DNA from: Streptomyces netropsis
GTDB lineage: Bacteria; Actinomycetota; Actinomycetes; Streptomycetales; Streptomycetaceae
DNA: 64,000 nt
Assembly: GCF_014203545.1 (NCBI RefSeq)
Contig: NZ_JACHJG010000001.1
Location: 62,001 to 126,000 of the forward strand
Reading direction: 5' to 3'
Each line of letters opens with the position of its first letter. Position 1 is the stretch's first letter. The translations under genes and the position numbers were made by a program. The notes beneath the pieces are model-generated. The model saw only the letters and a list, made by a program, of their open reading frames with translations, searched no databases and was not told the origin of the DNA. This document shows, piece after piece, positions 25,954 to 34,548 of the stretch.

Positions 25954-26164
25954 GGAGTTGGGCGACCGGAACGAGCTCACGTTCAAGAAGAGCAGCTACA
26001 GCTCCGTCGTCGAGAACTGCGTGGAGATCGCCCTCCCCGAGGGGCCCGACCCCATAGCGATACGCGACTCGAAGATTCCGGACGGCCCCATACTCTGGTG
26101 CGGCCCCCGCGCCTACCGCTCGTTCACCCGGGCCGTCAGAGCGGGTGACCTCCGCCACCGGTAA
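25943..26164 (+). CDS. DUF397 protein (second)
   Basis: A 73-aa second DUF397 protein: LTFKKSSYSSVVENCVEIALPEGPDPIAIRDSKIPDGPILWCGPRAYRSFTRAVRAG. It starts inside the preceding DUF397 gene (11-bp overlap), so three genes are translationally chained. Its stop codon lies within a 32-bp tandem repeat. The pairing of one regulator with two DUF397 proteins may allow two antagonists of different strength. Confidence 0.88.
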   Translation: MWGEELGDRNELTFKKSSYSSVVENCVEIALPEGPDPIAIRDSKIPDGPILWCGPRAYRSFTRAVRAGDLRHR

Positions 26165-26253
26165 AGGCGGGCTACCGCTACCGGTAAAGGCGGGCTACCG
26201 CTCACAGCGGGACCGGTAGAGGCGGGCTACTGCTCGTGGCGGGACCGGTAGAG
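26157..26253. repeat. Short tandem repeat across the DUF397 stop codon
   Basis: Core 23-mer accggtaaaggcgggctaccgct occurs at 26157 and 26180, and with two to three changes at 26212; a 9-bp extension (cacagcggg, cgtggcggg) follows the later copies, and a partial copy starts at 26244. It spans the stop codon of the second DUF397 gene and the 3' end of the convergent gene. Confidence 0.85.
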
Positions 26254-26646
26254 AACCACCAGTGCCAGCCCGGCCCCCAGCATGACCATCGCGCCGCCGA
26301 GGGCCATCGACGCGCTCATCGGCGGTCCGCTGTGGGCCAGTTCGTGGCCGTTGCCCGCGACCGGGCCCGCGTGCGGGTGCAGGCTCGGCGGTGGCATCGG
26401 GCGGGGCAAGGGGGGCGGGGGCTTCGCCCCCGCCGTGGGGTCGGCGGCGGGGGTCGCCGACGGGCTGAACGATTCCTCACCCGCCGTCGGGGGCGACGTC
26501 ACGCAGACGCCCACGCACGGGCCGGGCCGCGACGCGGCGGCCGCGCTCAACGCGGCCAGAGCGCACATGAGCAGTACGCCGCCGAGCGCGGTCGCCAGGA
26601 CCGCCAGACCGGCCGTACGGGACCTTCCGCCCTGTTCCTTCCGCAT
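26227..26646 (-). CDS. Membrane protein with Pro-rich extracytoplasmic linker
   Basis: A 139-aa protein. Helix 1 is LAVLATALGGVLLMCALAALSA, then a Pro/Ala-rich stretch (KPPPPLPRPMPPPSLHPHAG), then helix 2 (MALGGAMVMLGAGLALVVLY) and a short basic tail. Cys in PCVGVC may pair outside. No family recognised. Its last codons lie within the tandem repeat. An ATG at 26691 is a weaker start. Confidence 0.65.
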   Translation of the reverse strand: MRKEQGGRSRTAGLAVLATALGGVLLMCALAALSAAAASRPGPCVGVCVTSPPTAGEESFSPSATPAADPTAGAKPPPPLPRPMPPPSLHPHAGPVAGNGHELAHSGPPMSASMALGGAMVMLGAGLALVVLYRSRHEQ

Positions 26647-26721
26647 GTACGAAAATATGCATGGACCGGCGCACGGAACCCGGCAGTACACGCACCGGTT
26701 CCCCCGGACGTACCCCTGGCG

Positions 26722-27579
26722 TTACGCCTCCTTGAGTACCTGCCGCTGCCGCCCCAGGCCGTCGATCTCCAGTTCCACCACGTCCCCGGCCCGCAGATAC
26801 GGCTTGGGTTCCGGTTGGCCCATCGCCACGCCCGCCGGGGTGCCGGTGTTGACGATGTCGCCGGGGTGCAGGGTCATGTACTGGCTCACGTACCGCACCA
26901 CCTGGGCGACCGGGAAGATCTGGTCCGCCGTGCTGCCGTCCTGCCGCAGCTGCCCGTTGACCCACAGGCGCAGCCGCAGGTCCTGCGGGTCGGGGACCTC
27001 GTCGGCGGTGACCAGCCACGGGCCCAGTGGGTTGAACGTCTCGCAGTTCTTGCCCTTGTCCCACTGGCCGCCGCGCTCCATCTGGAACGCCCGCTCCGAG
27101 ACGTCGTTCGCCACCGCGTACCCGGCTATCGAGGCGAGCGCCTGCTCGTCCGTCTCCAGGTAGCGGGCCGTCCGGCCGATGACGACGGCGAGCTCGACCT
27201 CCCAGTCGGTCTTCTCGCTGCCGCGCGGCACGAGCACCGTGTCCTCCGGGCCGACGACCGTGTCCGGGGCCTTGAGGAAGAGGACCGGCTCGGCGGGGAC
27301 CTTCACCCTGAGCTCGGTGGCGTGGGCGTGGTAGTTGAGGCCGACGCAGACGATCTTGCCGATGCGGCCGACGGGCGGGCCGATCCGCAGACCGGACGGG
27401 TCCAGCGCGGGCAGGACGCGGGCGCCGACGGCGGCCCGTACGCGCTCCAGCGCCGACTCGTCCGCGAACAGCCCGGCGTCCACGTCGGGCACCAGGGCCG
27501 ACAGGTCGCGCAGCGTCCCTTCCTCGTCCAGCAGGGCCGGGCGCTCCGCACCCGCCGGTCCCACACGCAACAGCTTCAT
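26722..27579 (-). CDS. Fumarylacetoacetate hydrolase family protein
   Basis: A 285-aa FAH-fold enzyme that cleaves or decarboxylates 1,3-diketo or oxo-acids with a divalent metal. It has GKIVCVGLNYHAHATEL, PVLFLKAPDTVVGPEDTVLVPRGSEKTDWEVELAVVIG (metal-binding ExE and Asp), GYAVANDVSERAFQ and DIVNTGTPAGVAMG. The substrate could be oxaloacetate, acylpyruvate or a homogentisate or homoprotocatechuate pathway acid. No catabolic neighbours are seen. Confidence 0.93.
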   Translation of the reverse strand: MKLLRVGPAGAERPALLDEEGTLRDLSALVPDVDAGLFADESALERVRAAVGARVLPALDPSGLRIGPPVGRIGKIVCVGLNYHAHATELRVKVPAEPVLFLKAPDTVVGPEDTVLVPRGSEKTDWEVELAVVIGRTARYLETDEQALASIAGYAVANDVSERAFQMERGGQWDKGKNCETFNPLGPWLVTADEVPDPQDLRLRLWVNGQLRQDGSTADQIFPVAQVVRYVSQYMTLHPGDIVNTGTPAGVAMGQPEPKPYLRAGDVVELEIDGLGRQRQVLKEA

Positions 27580-27604
27580 CCGTACGACTCCCACGGTCGA
27601 AGGG

Positions 27605-27636
27605 TCGGCCCGGACGGCCTCGTCCGGACCGGCCGA
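27605..27636 (-). terminator. Hairpin after yidC paralogue
   Basis: Stem cggacg-gcct-cgtccg extended by ggcc/ggcc pairs, between the YidC stop (27719) and the FAH-family start (27579) on the minus strand. Confidence 0.55.
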
Positions 27637-27718
27637 TGGGGGACGGCCATCGAGTGAACTGGCCGATCGTGCAAGAACGGTGGCTCCCTCCGCAAGTCCG
27701 CGTCCGGCAGTTGGACCC

Positions 27719-28456
27719 TTACGCGCGGGCCTTGGCCACTGTCCGCGGGGTCCGAAGGGGCGTCAGGTACGCCCGTTCGGCCGCCGTCCAGGCCGTGGTG
27801 GTCGCCAGATAGAGGCCGGCTGCCAGCGGCACGATCGCCGCGGTGACCACGGTGCCGAAGGCGAGCAGCGGAAGGATCTTGGTCATGCTCGCCATGCCCG
27901 GCACCTGCTCGACCGCGGCGGTGTTCATCATGGGGGCCTTGCGGCTGCGGGTGTACGTCCACGTCGCCACGGCCGCGATGAGGGCGAACAGGGCCAGGTA
28001 GACCAGGCCCTGCTGGCCGAAGACCCCGCCGTCGCCGAGGGCGTCCGCCCACCGGCTGCCGAGCGGGGCGCCCAGCAGGGTGTGGTCGAGCAGGCCGTCG
28101 CCGCCGGAGCCCGTGGAGAAGAGGTGGTACATCACGTAGAACACGGGGAGCTGCACCATGGACGGCAGGCAGCCGGCCAGCGGCGACGAGCCGGCCTTGG
28201 CGTACATCTCGCTCGCCGCCTTGTGCAGCCTCTCCGGGTTGTTCTTGTGCTTGCGGCGGAGCTTCTCCAGTTCGGGCGCGAGCTCGGCCCGGGCTCCCTC
28301 GCCACGCGCGGCCGACCTGGCCAGGGGGTGCAGGGCGAGCCGGACGCCCAGGGTGAACAGGACGATCGCGGCGGCCGTCGCCGAGGCGCCGAAGACCGGG
28401 TCGATGACGTCGGTGAGATGGGACAGCAGGGTGCCGAGGAATGCGAAAACGGACAT
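27719..28456 (-). CDS. YidC/Oxa1 family membrane protein insertase, second paralogue
   Basis: A 245-aa membrane insertase of the YidC/Oxa1 family. Key text: LGVRLALHPLARSAARGEGARAELAPELEKLRRKHKNNPERLHKAASEMYAKAGSSPLAGCLPSMVQLPVFYVMYHLF, which holds the hydrophilic-groove Arg in helix 1 and the cytoplasmic hairpin. Five membrane segments are visible. It is shorter than the main yidC at oriC and lies beside a DUF6412 gene, a pairing seen in Streptomyces. The ATG at 28456 follows GGAGGG. It may specialise in inserting a subset of small membrane proteins. Confidence 0.88.
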   Translation of the reverse strand: MSVFAFLGTLLSHLTDVIDPVFGASATAAAIVLFTLGVRLALHPLARSAARGEGARAELAPELEKLRRKHKNNPERLHKAASEMYAKAGSSPLAGCLPSMVQLPVFYVMYHLFSTGSGGDGLLDHTLLGAPLGSRWADALGDGGVFGQQGLVYLALFALIAAVATWTYTRSRKAPMMNTAAVEQVPGMASMTKILPLLAFGTVVTAAIVPLAAGLYLATTTAWTAAERAYLTPLRTPRTVAKARA

Positions 28457-28562
28457 GGGGGAGCCCTCCACGGGGTCTCGTCGTGCCGGAAACAGAAGGG
28501 GTTTCGGCGTGACGAGCCGCGCGGGCCCGGCTCAGTGAAGTGCGATGCAGAGAGCGGAGCGC

Positions 28563-28874
28563 CTACGCGGCCGTCGGGAGGGGACGGCCGGGCGCTCGGG
28601 GCCGGGGACGGCCCTGGGCATCGGGATCGCGTTGGGCGAGGAACGCCGTACGCAGCTCCCGGTCCCGTATCGCGGTGCGTATGCGGGTCGGTGTGAGCGG
28701 GCCCGTGACGCGGGCGGCGAGAACGGCGCAGGCCAGCAACGCGGCCGCGACGGCGGTCGTCGCGGCCAGGGCCACGACGCCCACCAAGCCGCTCTGCGCG
28801 AGGAGCAGTTCGGCCAGCAGGAAGAGGAGCACGCTCACGTGCGTACGCATGCTGTCGCGCAGGACATGACGCAT
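28563..28874 (-). CDS. DUF6412 small membrane protein
   Basis: A 103-aa protein with two hydrophobic helices (VSVLLFLLAELLLAQSGLVGVVAL and ATTAVAAALLACAVLAARV) and a basic Arg/Pro-rich tail. AGGGAG precedes the ATG. Located 106 nt upstream of the YidC paralogue and probably co-transcribed; it may be its partner or client. Confidence 0.75.
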   Translation of the reverse strand: MRHVLRDSMRTHVSVLLFLLAELLLAQSGLVGVVALAATTAVAAALLACAVLAARVTGPLTPTRIRTAIRDRELRTAFLAQRDPDAQGRPRPRAPGRPLPTAA

Positions 28875-28922
28875 CGTGCTCTCCCTCCCCGTGGACCGTT
28901 CGTTCAGTCGTTCGTTCCGATG

Positions 28923-30431
28923 CTAGACGGTGCCACTGACAACCGGCACATCCGGGCCAGGATCCGTGGCCAACACCTCGGAGTCCGGCCGTTCGTCGGC
29001 CGTCTTCGGCCCCAGCCAGGAGACCGCCAGCGCGACCACCAGGTTCAACCCGAGGGCGACCGCCCCCGCGTTCACCCCCCACAGCGGATCGTTCTCGGTG
29101 AAGACGAGTGCACACACCAGGGTGCCGCCGGCCACCAGACCGCTCACCGCACCCCAGAGCGTCAGCTTCCGCCACACCAGGCCCAGCAGAATCATGGGGA
29201 CGAGCTGCGCCATGCCCTCGTACGAGATGAGCGACAGCCGCACCAACGTATTGGGCTCGGTGTACGTGAGCAGCAGGGCCAGTCCGCCCGCCGCCACGAC
29301 CACCACCTGGGCGCCCGTCTTCTGCCGGTCCGGGCGGCCGGCCAGCCCGGGCATGACGCCCAGCACGCTCTTGCCCCACATCGTCCCGATGACCAGCATG
29401 AACACCGCCATCGGCACGATCGACGACAGCGCCGCCGCGACCCCGATCACCCCGACCGCCCACGCGGGCAGGGAGTCCACCACGAGCTTGAACAGCGCCA
29501 GGTTCGACCCCGGGCCGGCCAGCCCCGGCACCACGAAGATCGCCGCCATGCCCAGCAGCATCGGCACGAACAGCAGCACGTTGTAGAACGGCAGCAGCAT
29601 CGCGTTGCGGCGCAGTCCGTCGGCGCTGCGCGCGCCGAGGTAGCCCGCCACGGTCGTCGGGAAGATGACCACGGTCAGGGAGTTCAGGAAGCTCGTCGTG
29701 ACGAACCAGCTCCCGCCCAGGCCGCTGCCGCCGTGTCCGGTGAAGGTGAGCCAGTCCGGCTTCTCCGCCACGAGGCGGTCCAGGAAGGGCCCGTAGCCGT
29801 CGAAGTAGTGGAGGGGGACGTAGATCGCGAGGAAGCCCAGGGTGCCGATGACCAGCACGTCCTTGAGCACCGACACCCAGGCGCTGCCGCGCAGCCCGCT
29901 CACCACGACGAAGCCGGTGGTGACGGCGAAGGCGATGAAGTAGGCCCAGTTCAGGCTGATCGCGCCGTAGGAGATGGTCGAGACGACCACGCCCATGCCG
30001 GTGATCTGCAATTGGATGTACGGCAGCAGGCACACCGTCGCCAGGATCGCGACGGCCGTGCCGAGCCACGGCCGCCCGTAGCGGTGGGCGACCATGTCGG
30101 TGATGGAGACGAGGCCGTGCTCGCGGGCGTAGGACCAGAGCATCGGCCCGACCACGTAGCCGATCGCGTAGCCGCAGGACATGTACGCGATGACGTAGAG
30201 GACCGGCGCGCCGTGGTTGTAGCCCCAGCCCGCCGCGCCGAGGTAGCTGAAGCTGGTGTAGCCCTCGCCGGCCATCAGCACCCAGATGAAGACCGTGCCC
30301 ATGCTGCGGCCGCCCACCGACCACTCGGTGAGCCCGCCGCCCGAGCCCCGGCCCCGGACGGCGAAGAGACCGAGGGCGACGGTGAGGACCATGAAGACGC
30401 CGAAGACCGACGTCGCGACGGTGGCGTTCAC
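28923..30431 (-). CDS. Sodium:solute symporter family protein
   Basis: A 502-aa SSS-family cation/solute symporter with about 13 helices. Typical text: GGLTEWSVGGRSMGTVFIWVLMAGEGYTSFSYLGAAGWGYNHGAP, GLVSITDMVAHRYGRPWLG, and AAALSSIVPMAVFMLVIGTMWGKSV, which matches the conserved helix-8 sodium-site region. GTG start overlaps the stop of DUF3311 (GTGA). The DUF3311-SSS pair is typical; the substrate is probably an organic acid or amino acid. Confidence 0.9.
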   Translation of the reverse strand: MNATVATSVFGVFMVLTVALGLFAVRGRGSGGGLTEWSVGGRSMGTVFIWVLMAGEGYTSFSYLGAAGWGYNHGAPVLYVIAYMSCGYAIGYVVGPMLWSYAREHGLVSITDMVAHRYGRPWLGTAVAILATVCLLPYIQLQITGMGVVVSTISYGAISLNWAYFIAFAVTTGFVVVSGLRGSAWVSVLKDVLVIGTLGFLAIYVPLHYFDGYGPFLDRLVAEKPDWLTFTGHGGSGLGGSWFVTTSFLNSLTVVIFPTTVAGYLGARSADGLRRNAMLLPFYNVLLFVPMLLGMAAIFVVPGLAGPGSNLALFKLVVDSLPAWAVGVIGVAAALSSIVPMAVFMLVIGTMWGKSVLGVMPGLAGRPDRQKTGAQVVVVAAGGLALLLTYTEPNTLVRLSLISYEGMAQLVPMILLGLVWRKLTLWGAVSGLVAGGTLVCALVFTENDPLWGVNAGAVALGLNLVVALAVSWLGPKTADERPDSEVLATDPGPDVPVVSGTV

Positions 30432-30625
30432 ACCCGGCCCCGCTTCCGGTCCCCGCGCCAGGCGAGGAAGACGGCGGCCGGTGTCAGCAGGGTCGCCAGG
30501 AGCAGCCAGAAGAAGAGGAAGGGGAGGCCGATCACCGTGGGGTGGACGCGGTCGACGAGGGGCAGTGCGCCGAGGAAGAGCGCGTAGGGGGCCAGCAGCC
30601 AGAGCAAGGCGGGACGTTTCAGCAC
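30428..30625 (-). CDS. DUF3311 membrane protein
   Basis: A 65-aa two-helix protein (LWLLAPYALFLGALPLVDRVHPTVIGLPFLFFWLLLATLLTPAAVFLAW), the DUF3311 pattern. Translationally coupled to the symporter and likely an accessory subunit of it. Confidence 0.9.
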   Translation of the reverse strand: MLKRPALLWLLAPYALFLGALPLVDRVHPTVIGLPFLFFWLLLATLLTPAAVFLAWRGDRKRGRV

Positions 30626-30686
30626 ATGGTCGACCCTAGGTCGTGGTGCGGCCGGCCCCTGCTCCGGCCTGTGCGCGATCCCGCCC

Positions 30687-31661
30687 TCAGGTGGTCAGCA
30701 CCACCTTGCCCTCGACCTCGCGGCCTTCCAGCGCGGCATGCGCGTCGGCGGCGCGGGAGAGGGGGAAGCGGGTGATCAGCGGGACGAGGCGGCCCGCCGC
30801 GGCTTCGGCCAGGGCGCGGGTGGCGAGCTCGCGCATGCCGCCGGCGGGGACCATGGCCGGCCCGATCGCCCAGGTGACGGTGAGCGCGCGTTCGATGATG
30901 TCGCTCGTGGTGATCTCGGTGGCGGTGCCGGAGGCCCAGCCGTGCAGCAGGAAGCGGCCGCCGGGGCCGAGCAGTTCCAGGGCCTGACGGCCGGTCGCGC
31001 CGCCCACCCCGTCGAGCACCACGCTCACCTGACGCCCGCCCAGGGCCTCGCGGACGCGAGCCGGCCAGTCGGCGTCCCGGTAGTCCACCGCGACGTCGGC
31101 GCCGAGCTCCGTGACGCGTGCCGTCTTCGCCGGGCCGCCCGCCACCCCCACGACGGTGGCGCCGGCGTTCCGCACCGCCTGCACGAACAGGCTGCCCAGG
31201 CCGCCGGCCGCCGACATCACGAGCACCGTGTCGTCGGCGGTGATGCCCGCGACGGACAGGACCCCCTGGGCCGTGGAGCCGGTGGTGATCGCCGCCACGG
31301 CGGTGTCGGCGTCCAGATGGTCGGGGATCGGGTGGAGGGAGTCGACATCGGCGACGGCCTGTTCGGCGTACCCGCCGTACCCGCCCAACTGCGCCACCAC
31401 GCGTCGGCCCAGCCACTGTTCGTCCACGCCCGGCCCCACCGCGGACACGACGCCGGCGACCTCCCCGCCGGGGGTGATCGGCAGTTGGGGCGGCTGGTGC
31501 GGGCCGACGGGGAGGCCGCGCCGGAGGGTGGTCTCGATCCAGTGGACGCCGCTCGCCTCCACATCGATCCGCACCTGACCCTCGGCCGGCACGGGGGCGG
31601 GGACCTCTTCGTGCTTCAGGTTCCCGGCGGGGCCGAAGGCGTGCAGTCGTATCGCGTGCAT
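30687..31661 (-). CDS. Zinc-independent NAD(P)H:quinone oxidoreductase-type MDR protein
   Basis: A 324-aa medium-chain dehydrogenase/reductase of the quinone reductase branch. It starts MHAIRLHAFGPAGNLKHEEVPAPVPAEGQVRIDVEASGVHWIE, lacks the structural and catalytic zinc Cys residues, and has the nucleotide-binding turn VLVMSAAGGLGSLFVQAVRNAGATVVGVAGG. A late LHGWASG motif and KVVLTT at the C-terminus complete the fold. The ATG at 31661 with AGGAG was preferred to the longer frame. Confidence 0.88.
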   Translation of the reverse strand: MHAIRLHAFGPAGNLKHEEVPAPVPAEGQVRIDVEASGVHWIETTLRRGLPVGPHQPPQLPITPGGEVAGVVSAVGPGVDEQWLGRRVVAQLGGYGGYAEQAVADVDSLHPIPDHLDADTAVAAITTGSTAQGVLSVAGITADDTVLVMSAAGGLGSLFVQAVRNAGATVVGVAGGPAKTARVTELGADVAVDYRDADWPARVREALGGRQVSVVLDGVGGATGRQALELLGPGGRFLLHGWASGTATEITTSDIIERALTVTWAIGPAMVPAGGMRELATRALAEAAAGRLVPLITRFPLSRAADAHAALEGREVEGKVVLTT

Positions 31662-31809
31662 GGCGTGCGCTCCTGGATCGGTGCGTCCCGGGGGCGGGGC
31701 GTCGTGATCACCCTCCAACATCAACATTGCTTGAGGTCAAAGAAGCGAGGAAGCTGGGATCGACCCCGGTGATCGTGCCCGAATTCGGGCAGGATTATGG
31801 TGAACATCC

Positions 31810-32448
31810 ATGACGATAAGCACAGCGCTATGGTCCTTCGCCTTGGTCGTGGGGCTCCTCACTCTCACCCCCGGCCTCGATACCGCTCTCGTTCTCCGCA
31901 CGGCCGCGCTCGGCCGCCGCCGACGGGCCTGGGGAGTGGTCCTCGGCATCCAATCCGGCATCCTCATATGGGGAGCGCTCACCTCCCTCGGCGTGACGGC
32001 CCTGTTGACGGCATCTCAGATGGCGTACGAGATCCTGCGCTGGGCGGGCGCGGCGTATCTGCTGTGGATGGGCGCGCGGATGCTGGTCGACACCTGGCGC
32101 GGCACAAGGGCCGAGGGGGCGGCCGAGAAACGGGCCGTGGAGGACGCCGGGACCCTGTACGAGGGGTGGCGGCAGGGCGCCCTCACCAACCTCCTCAACC
32201 CCAAGGTGGGCGTCTTCTACGTCGCCGTCCTGCCGCAGTTCATCCCGGCCGGAGCCCCGCACTTCACGACCGGTCTTCTGCTGACCTGCGTGCACATACT
32301 GCTCGGCCTGCTCTGGTCGATCGCTCTGATCGCCTTCGCCCGGGTCCTGCGCGGCTGGCTCCAACGGCCCGCCGCGCGACGGACCCTCGACCGCGTCACC
32401 GGCACGGTCATCGCGGGCTTCGGTCTGAAGCTCGCCCTGGGCGACTGA
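31810..32448 (+). CDS. LysE family translocator
   Basis: A 212-aa six-helix amino acid exporter of the LysE/RhtB family: LVVGLLTLTPGLDTALVLRTAALGRRRRAWGVVLGIQSGILIWGALTSLG, LRWAGAAYLLWMGARML and GALTNLLNPKVGVFYVAVLPQFI are all typical. It is divergent from the oxidoreductase gene across 148 bp. Confidence 0.93.
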   Translation: MTISTALWSFALVVGLLTLTPGLDTALVLRTAALGRRRRAWGVVLGIQSGILIWGALTSLGVTALLTASQMAYEILRWAGAAYLLWMGARMLVDTWRGTRAEGAAEKRAVEDAGTLYEGWRQGALTNLLNPKVGVFYVAVLPQFIPAGAPHFTTGLLLTCVHILLGLLWSIALIAFARVLRGWLQRPAARRTLDRVTGTVIAGFGLKLALGD

Positions 32449-32466
32449 GCCGGGAGGGTCGGCCGC

Positions 32467-32742
32467 TCAGCCGCCGAACTGCTCGCGCAGCCTGACCGTG
32501 CACGGGGGATACCCCTTGTTGGCCTTCTTCGGCAGGATCGAGAAGGAACCGTCGTCGTTGCGGACCGCCACGTGCGGAACGCCCTTGAGCGAGTCGGGCA
32601 CGTACCTCTTGACGATCTTGTGCAGCTCGGCGACCGCCTGCTCACGCGTCTTGTGGGACAGGGAACGGAGGACGGTTATCTGCTGCTGCGCCAGCCCGTC
32701 CTTCACGACCGTTTCCTCCGCGCTGATCCAGTACGTGGCCAT
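32467..32742 (-). CDS. Hypothetical conserved small protein
   Basis: A 91-aa soluble protein (MATYWISAEETVVKDGLAQQQITVLRSLSHKTREQAVAELHKIVKRYVPDS) with one Cys. An ATG two codons upstream is possible, but the AG-rich box gagggaaggg is better spaced for 32742. No family recognised. It lies between convergent lysE and the signal peptidase gene. Confidence 0.7.
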   Translation of the reverse strand: MATYWISAEETVVKDGLAQQQITVLRSLSHKTREQAVAELHKIVKRYVPDSLKGVPHVAVRNDDGSFSILPKKANKGYPPCTVRLREQFGG

Positions 32743-32838
32743 CGACATCCCTTCCCTCGGGTCCCGGGCATGCCTACCCATGGACACCGAACAGGAATCG
32801 CGCGCCCGCGCTCCGCCGGGCAGCGGATCCGGAGTCCG

Positions 32839-33717
32839 CTACGCGCCCGCGCGGGAGCGCCTGCGCAGCCACACCAGCGGTACCGCGCCCGTGAGGGCCA
32901 GTGCTCCCGGGGCCGTGGCGGCCACGGTGTTGATGCCCTTCTGGTCGAACGTGTCCGCCACCGGCAGCGTGGACCAGCGGTCGATCGGCCAGGCGACGAC
33001 CACCGCGCGGCCCACCACGCTGTCGACCGGCACCATGCCGCCGCCGGGGCTGTCGCGGTGGAAGCGGGAGTCCGCCGAGTTCTGGCGGTGGTCGCCCATC
33101 ACCCAGAGGTGCCCCTTGGGGACCTTGATCTTGAACTGGCCTTTCTCCTCCGCGCTGCAGGCCGTGTTCCCCGCGAAGACGTACGGCTCGACGAGCGCCT
33201 TGCCGTTGACCTTGACCGGGCCCGTGCCCTTGCACTCCACCGTGTCGCCACCGACCCCGATGACCCGCTTGATCAGGTCCTTCTCCTCGGCGGACGGCAT
33301 CAGCCCGATGAAGCTGAGCACCTTCTGGGCGGCGTTGGGCTGCGGGGTCGGCTCGTACTTCAGCCAGTCGCTCGGGTCGTGGAAGACGATGACCTCGCCG
33401 CGCTCGGGCTCCGAGCCGAACCACGGGGTCAGCTTGTCGACCAGCACCCGGTCGCCCCGCTGCAGGGTGTTCTGCATGGAGTCCGAGGGGATCGAGAACG
33501 CCTGTACCAGGAACGTCTTGATCAGCAGGGCGAGCAGGAGCGCGACCCCGATGAGGATCGGCAGTTCCTTCCAGAAGGGACGCTGCTTCTTCTTCGTCCT
33601 CGTGCCCGGCCGGTCCGACGACGCCGACCCGCCCTCGGGCCCGTCGTGCTCCGACCGTGCGTCGACCGCCACGTCCCCCACGCCCTGCTCCTCACTCGTG
33701 CGTCCCGCCTGCCCCAT
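32839..33717 (-). CDS. Signal peptidase I
   Basis: A 292-aa leader peptidase that cleaves Sec and Tat signal peptides. A charged N-terminal tail (TRTKKKQRPFWKEL) is followed by a membrane helix at 52-72. The catalytic dyad is Ser80 in SIPSDSMQNTL and Lys150 in LIKRVIGVGGD; the GDHRQNSADSRF box E is present. A second C-terminal helix (APGALALTGAVPLVWLRRRSR) gives a two-anchor topology seen in some Streptomyces Sip enzymes. It is a stand-alone gene rather than part of the four-gene sip cluster. Confidence 0.95.
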   Translation of the reverse strand: MGQAGRTSEEQGVGDVAVDARSEHDGPEGGSASSDRPGTRTKKKQRPFWKELPILIGVALLLALLIKTFLVQAFSIPSDSMQNTLQRGDRVLVDKLTPWFGSEPERGEVIVFHDPSDWLKYEPTPQPNAAQKVLSFIGLMPSAEEKDLIKRVIGVGGDTVECKGTGPVKVNGKALVEPYVFAGNTACSAEEKGQFKIKVPKGHLWVMGDHRQNSADSRFHRDSPGGGMVPVDSVVGRAVVVAWPIDRWSTLPVADTFDQKGINTVAATAPGALALTGAVPLVWLRRRSRAGA

Positions 33718-34165
33718 GCCCGGCGCAGGCCCGCCACTCCCACAACGAGCGGGAGTTCCACGAGCTCGGGAGTCGGATCGTCGTGAACCGATCCTAGGTG
33801 ACCTGCGGCTTCGCGGCTCACGGGGCGCGGATGTGGTTCACCGCGACCGGAGGCCGGTGCGGGGCACCGTGCGGCGATGGATGAATTCAGGCCGTGACGG
33901 TGAGTGAGGCCCAGTGGTGTTGTGACGGTGTGTGAGGGGTGGAGTGCGATGCGGCGGCGCGTGGCGGCGCGTGGCGGCTCTGTGGAAGTGACGGAAGCCA
34001 CGGGGAGTTGACGGTCGGATATGCGGGCTCTGCCCCGACTTGCCGGGCCTTCAAGATCCCCTTTTCCACTACGCTCCGCGTTGTCGGCCACCTTGGGTAA
34101 CCGATGGAGGTCGGCGAATTTTCCCCCCTCAACGGGTCGGTACGACCCGGAACTTGGAGAGACGC
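33718..34165. other. Intergenic region upstream of the small secreted protein
   Basis: 448 bp with no credible gene. It contains a short direct repeat gcggcgcgtg-gcggcgcgtg-gcgg near 33953 and a hairpin cgggtcg-gta-cgacccg (34133-34149) ending 8 nt before the GGAGAG box of the downstream gene, which could limit ribosome access. Confidence 0.5.
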
Positions 34166-34444
34166 ATGCGTCGTATTTCCGCGCTCGCCGTGACCGCCGC
34201 GCTGGCCGGTGGCGTCCTGTTCACGGCCCTGCCCGTCACGACCGCCACCGCGGCCCCCCACAAGACCTGCAACGTGGCCCAGATGGGTCAGCAGGTCGCC
34301 GACCTGAAGGCCAAGGCCGCCAAGCTGCGGAAGCTGGGCGAGCCCGAGGCGGCCAACCGCGCCCAGGCCCAGGCGAACGCGATCGCCAAGCAGCGCGCCG
34401 CCTGCATCAAGGCCGACGAGACCTCCGCGAAGCCGCGCTGGTAG
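34166..34444 (+). CDS. Small secreted protein
   Basis: A 92-aa precursor with signal peptide (RRISALAVTAALAGGVLFTALPVTTATAA) and a mature 60-residue helical, Lys/Ala/Gln-rich protein with two Cys (HKTCNVAQ and RAACIK), consistent with a coiled hairpin closed by a disulfide. The frame extends upstream without a better start; GGAGAG precedes the ATG. Function unknown. A terminator follows. Confidence 0.75.
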   Translation: MRRISALAVTAALAGGVLFTALPVTTATAAPHKTCNVAQMGQQVADLKAKAAKLRKLGEPEAANRAQAQANAIAKQRAACIKADETSAKPRW

Positions 34445-34458
34445 TAGATCCCCCATCA

Positions 34459-34497
34459 GGCATCGCCCGTCCCGAGCTTCCGGGGGCGGGCGATGCC
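34459..34497 (+). terminator. Terminator of small secreted protein gene
   Basis: Stem ggcatcgcccg / cgggcgatgcc with a 17-nt centre, 15 nt after the stop. Confidence 0.8.
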
Positions 34498-34548
34498 TGT
34501 TGTCCTGCGGACTGCCGGGGCGTGCGCACCTCCGCTGCGCGGCGGTGT

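Noticed and set aside
28132..30324. A 730-codon minus-strand frame across the symporter and YidC genes
   Set aside because: Arg/Pro/Gly-rich shadow translation with no family pattern; the real symporter and YidC paralogue explain the DNA.
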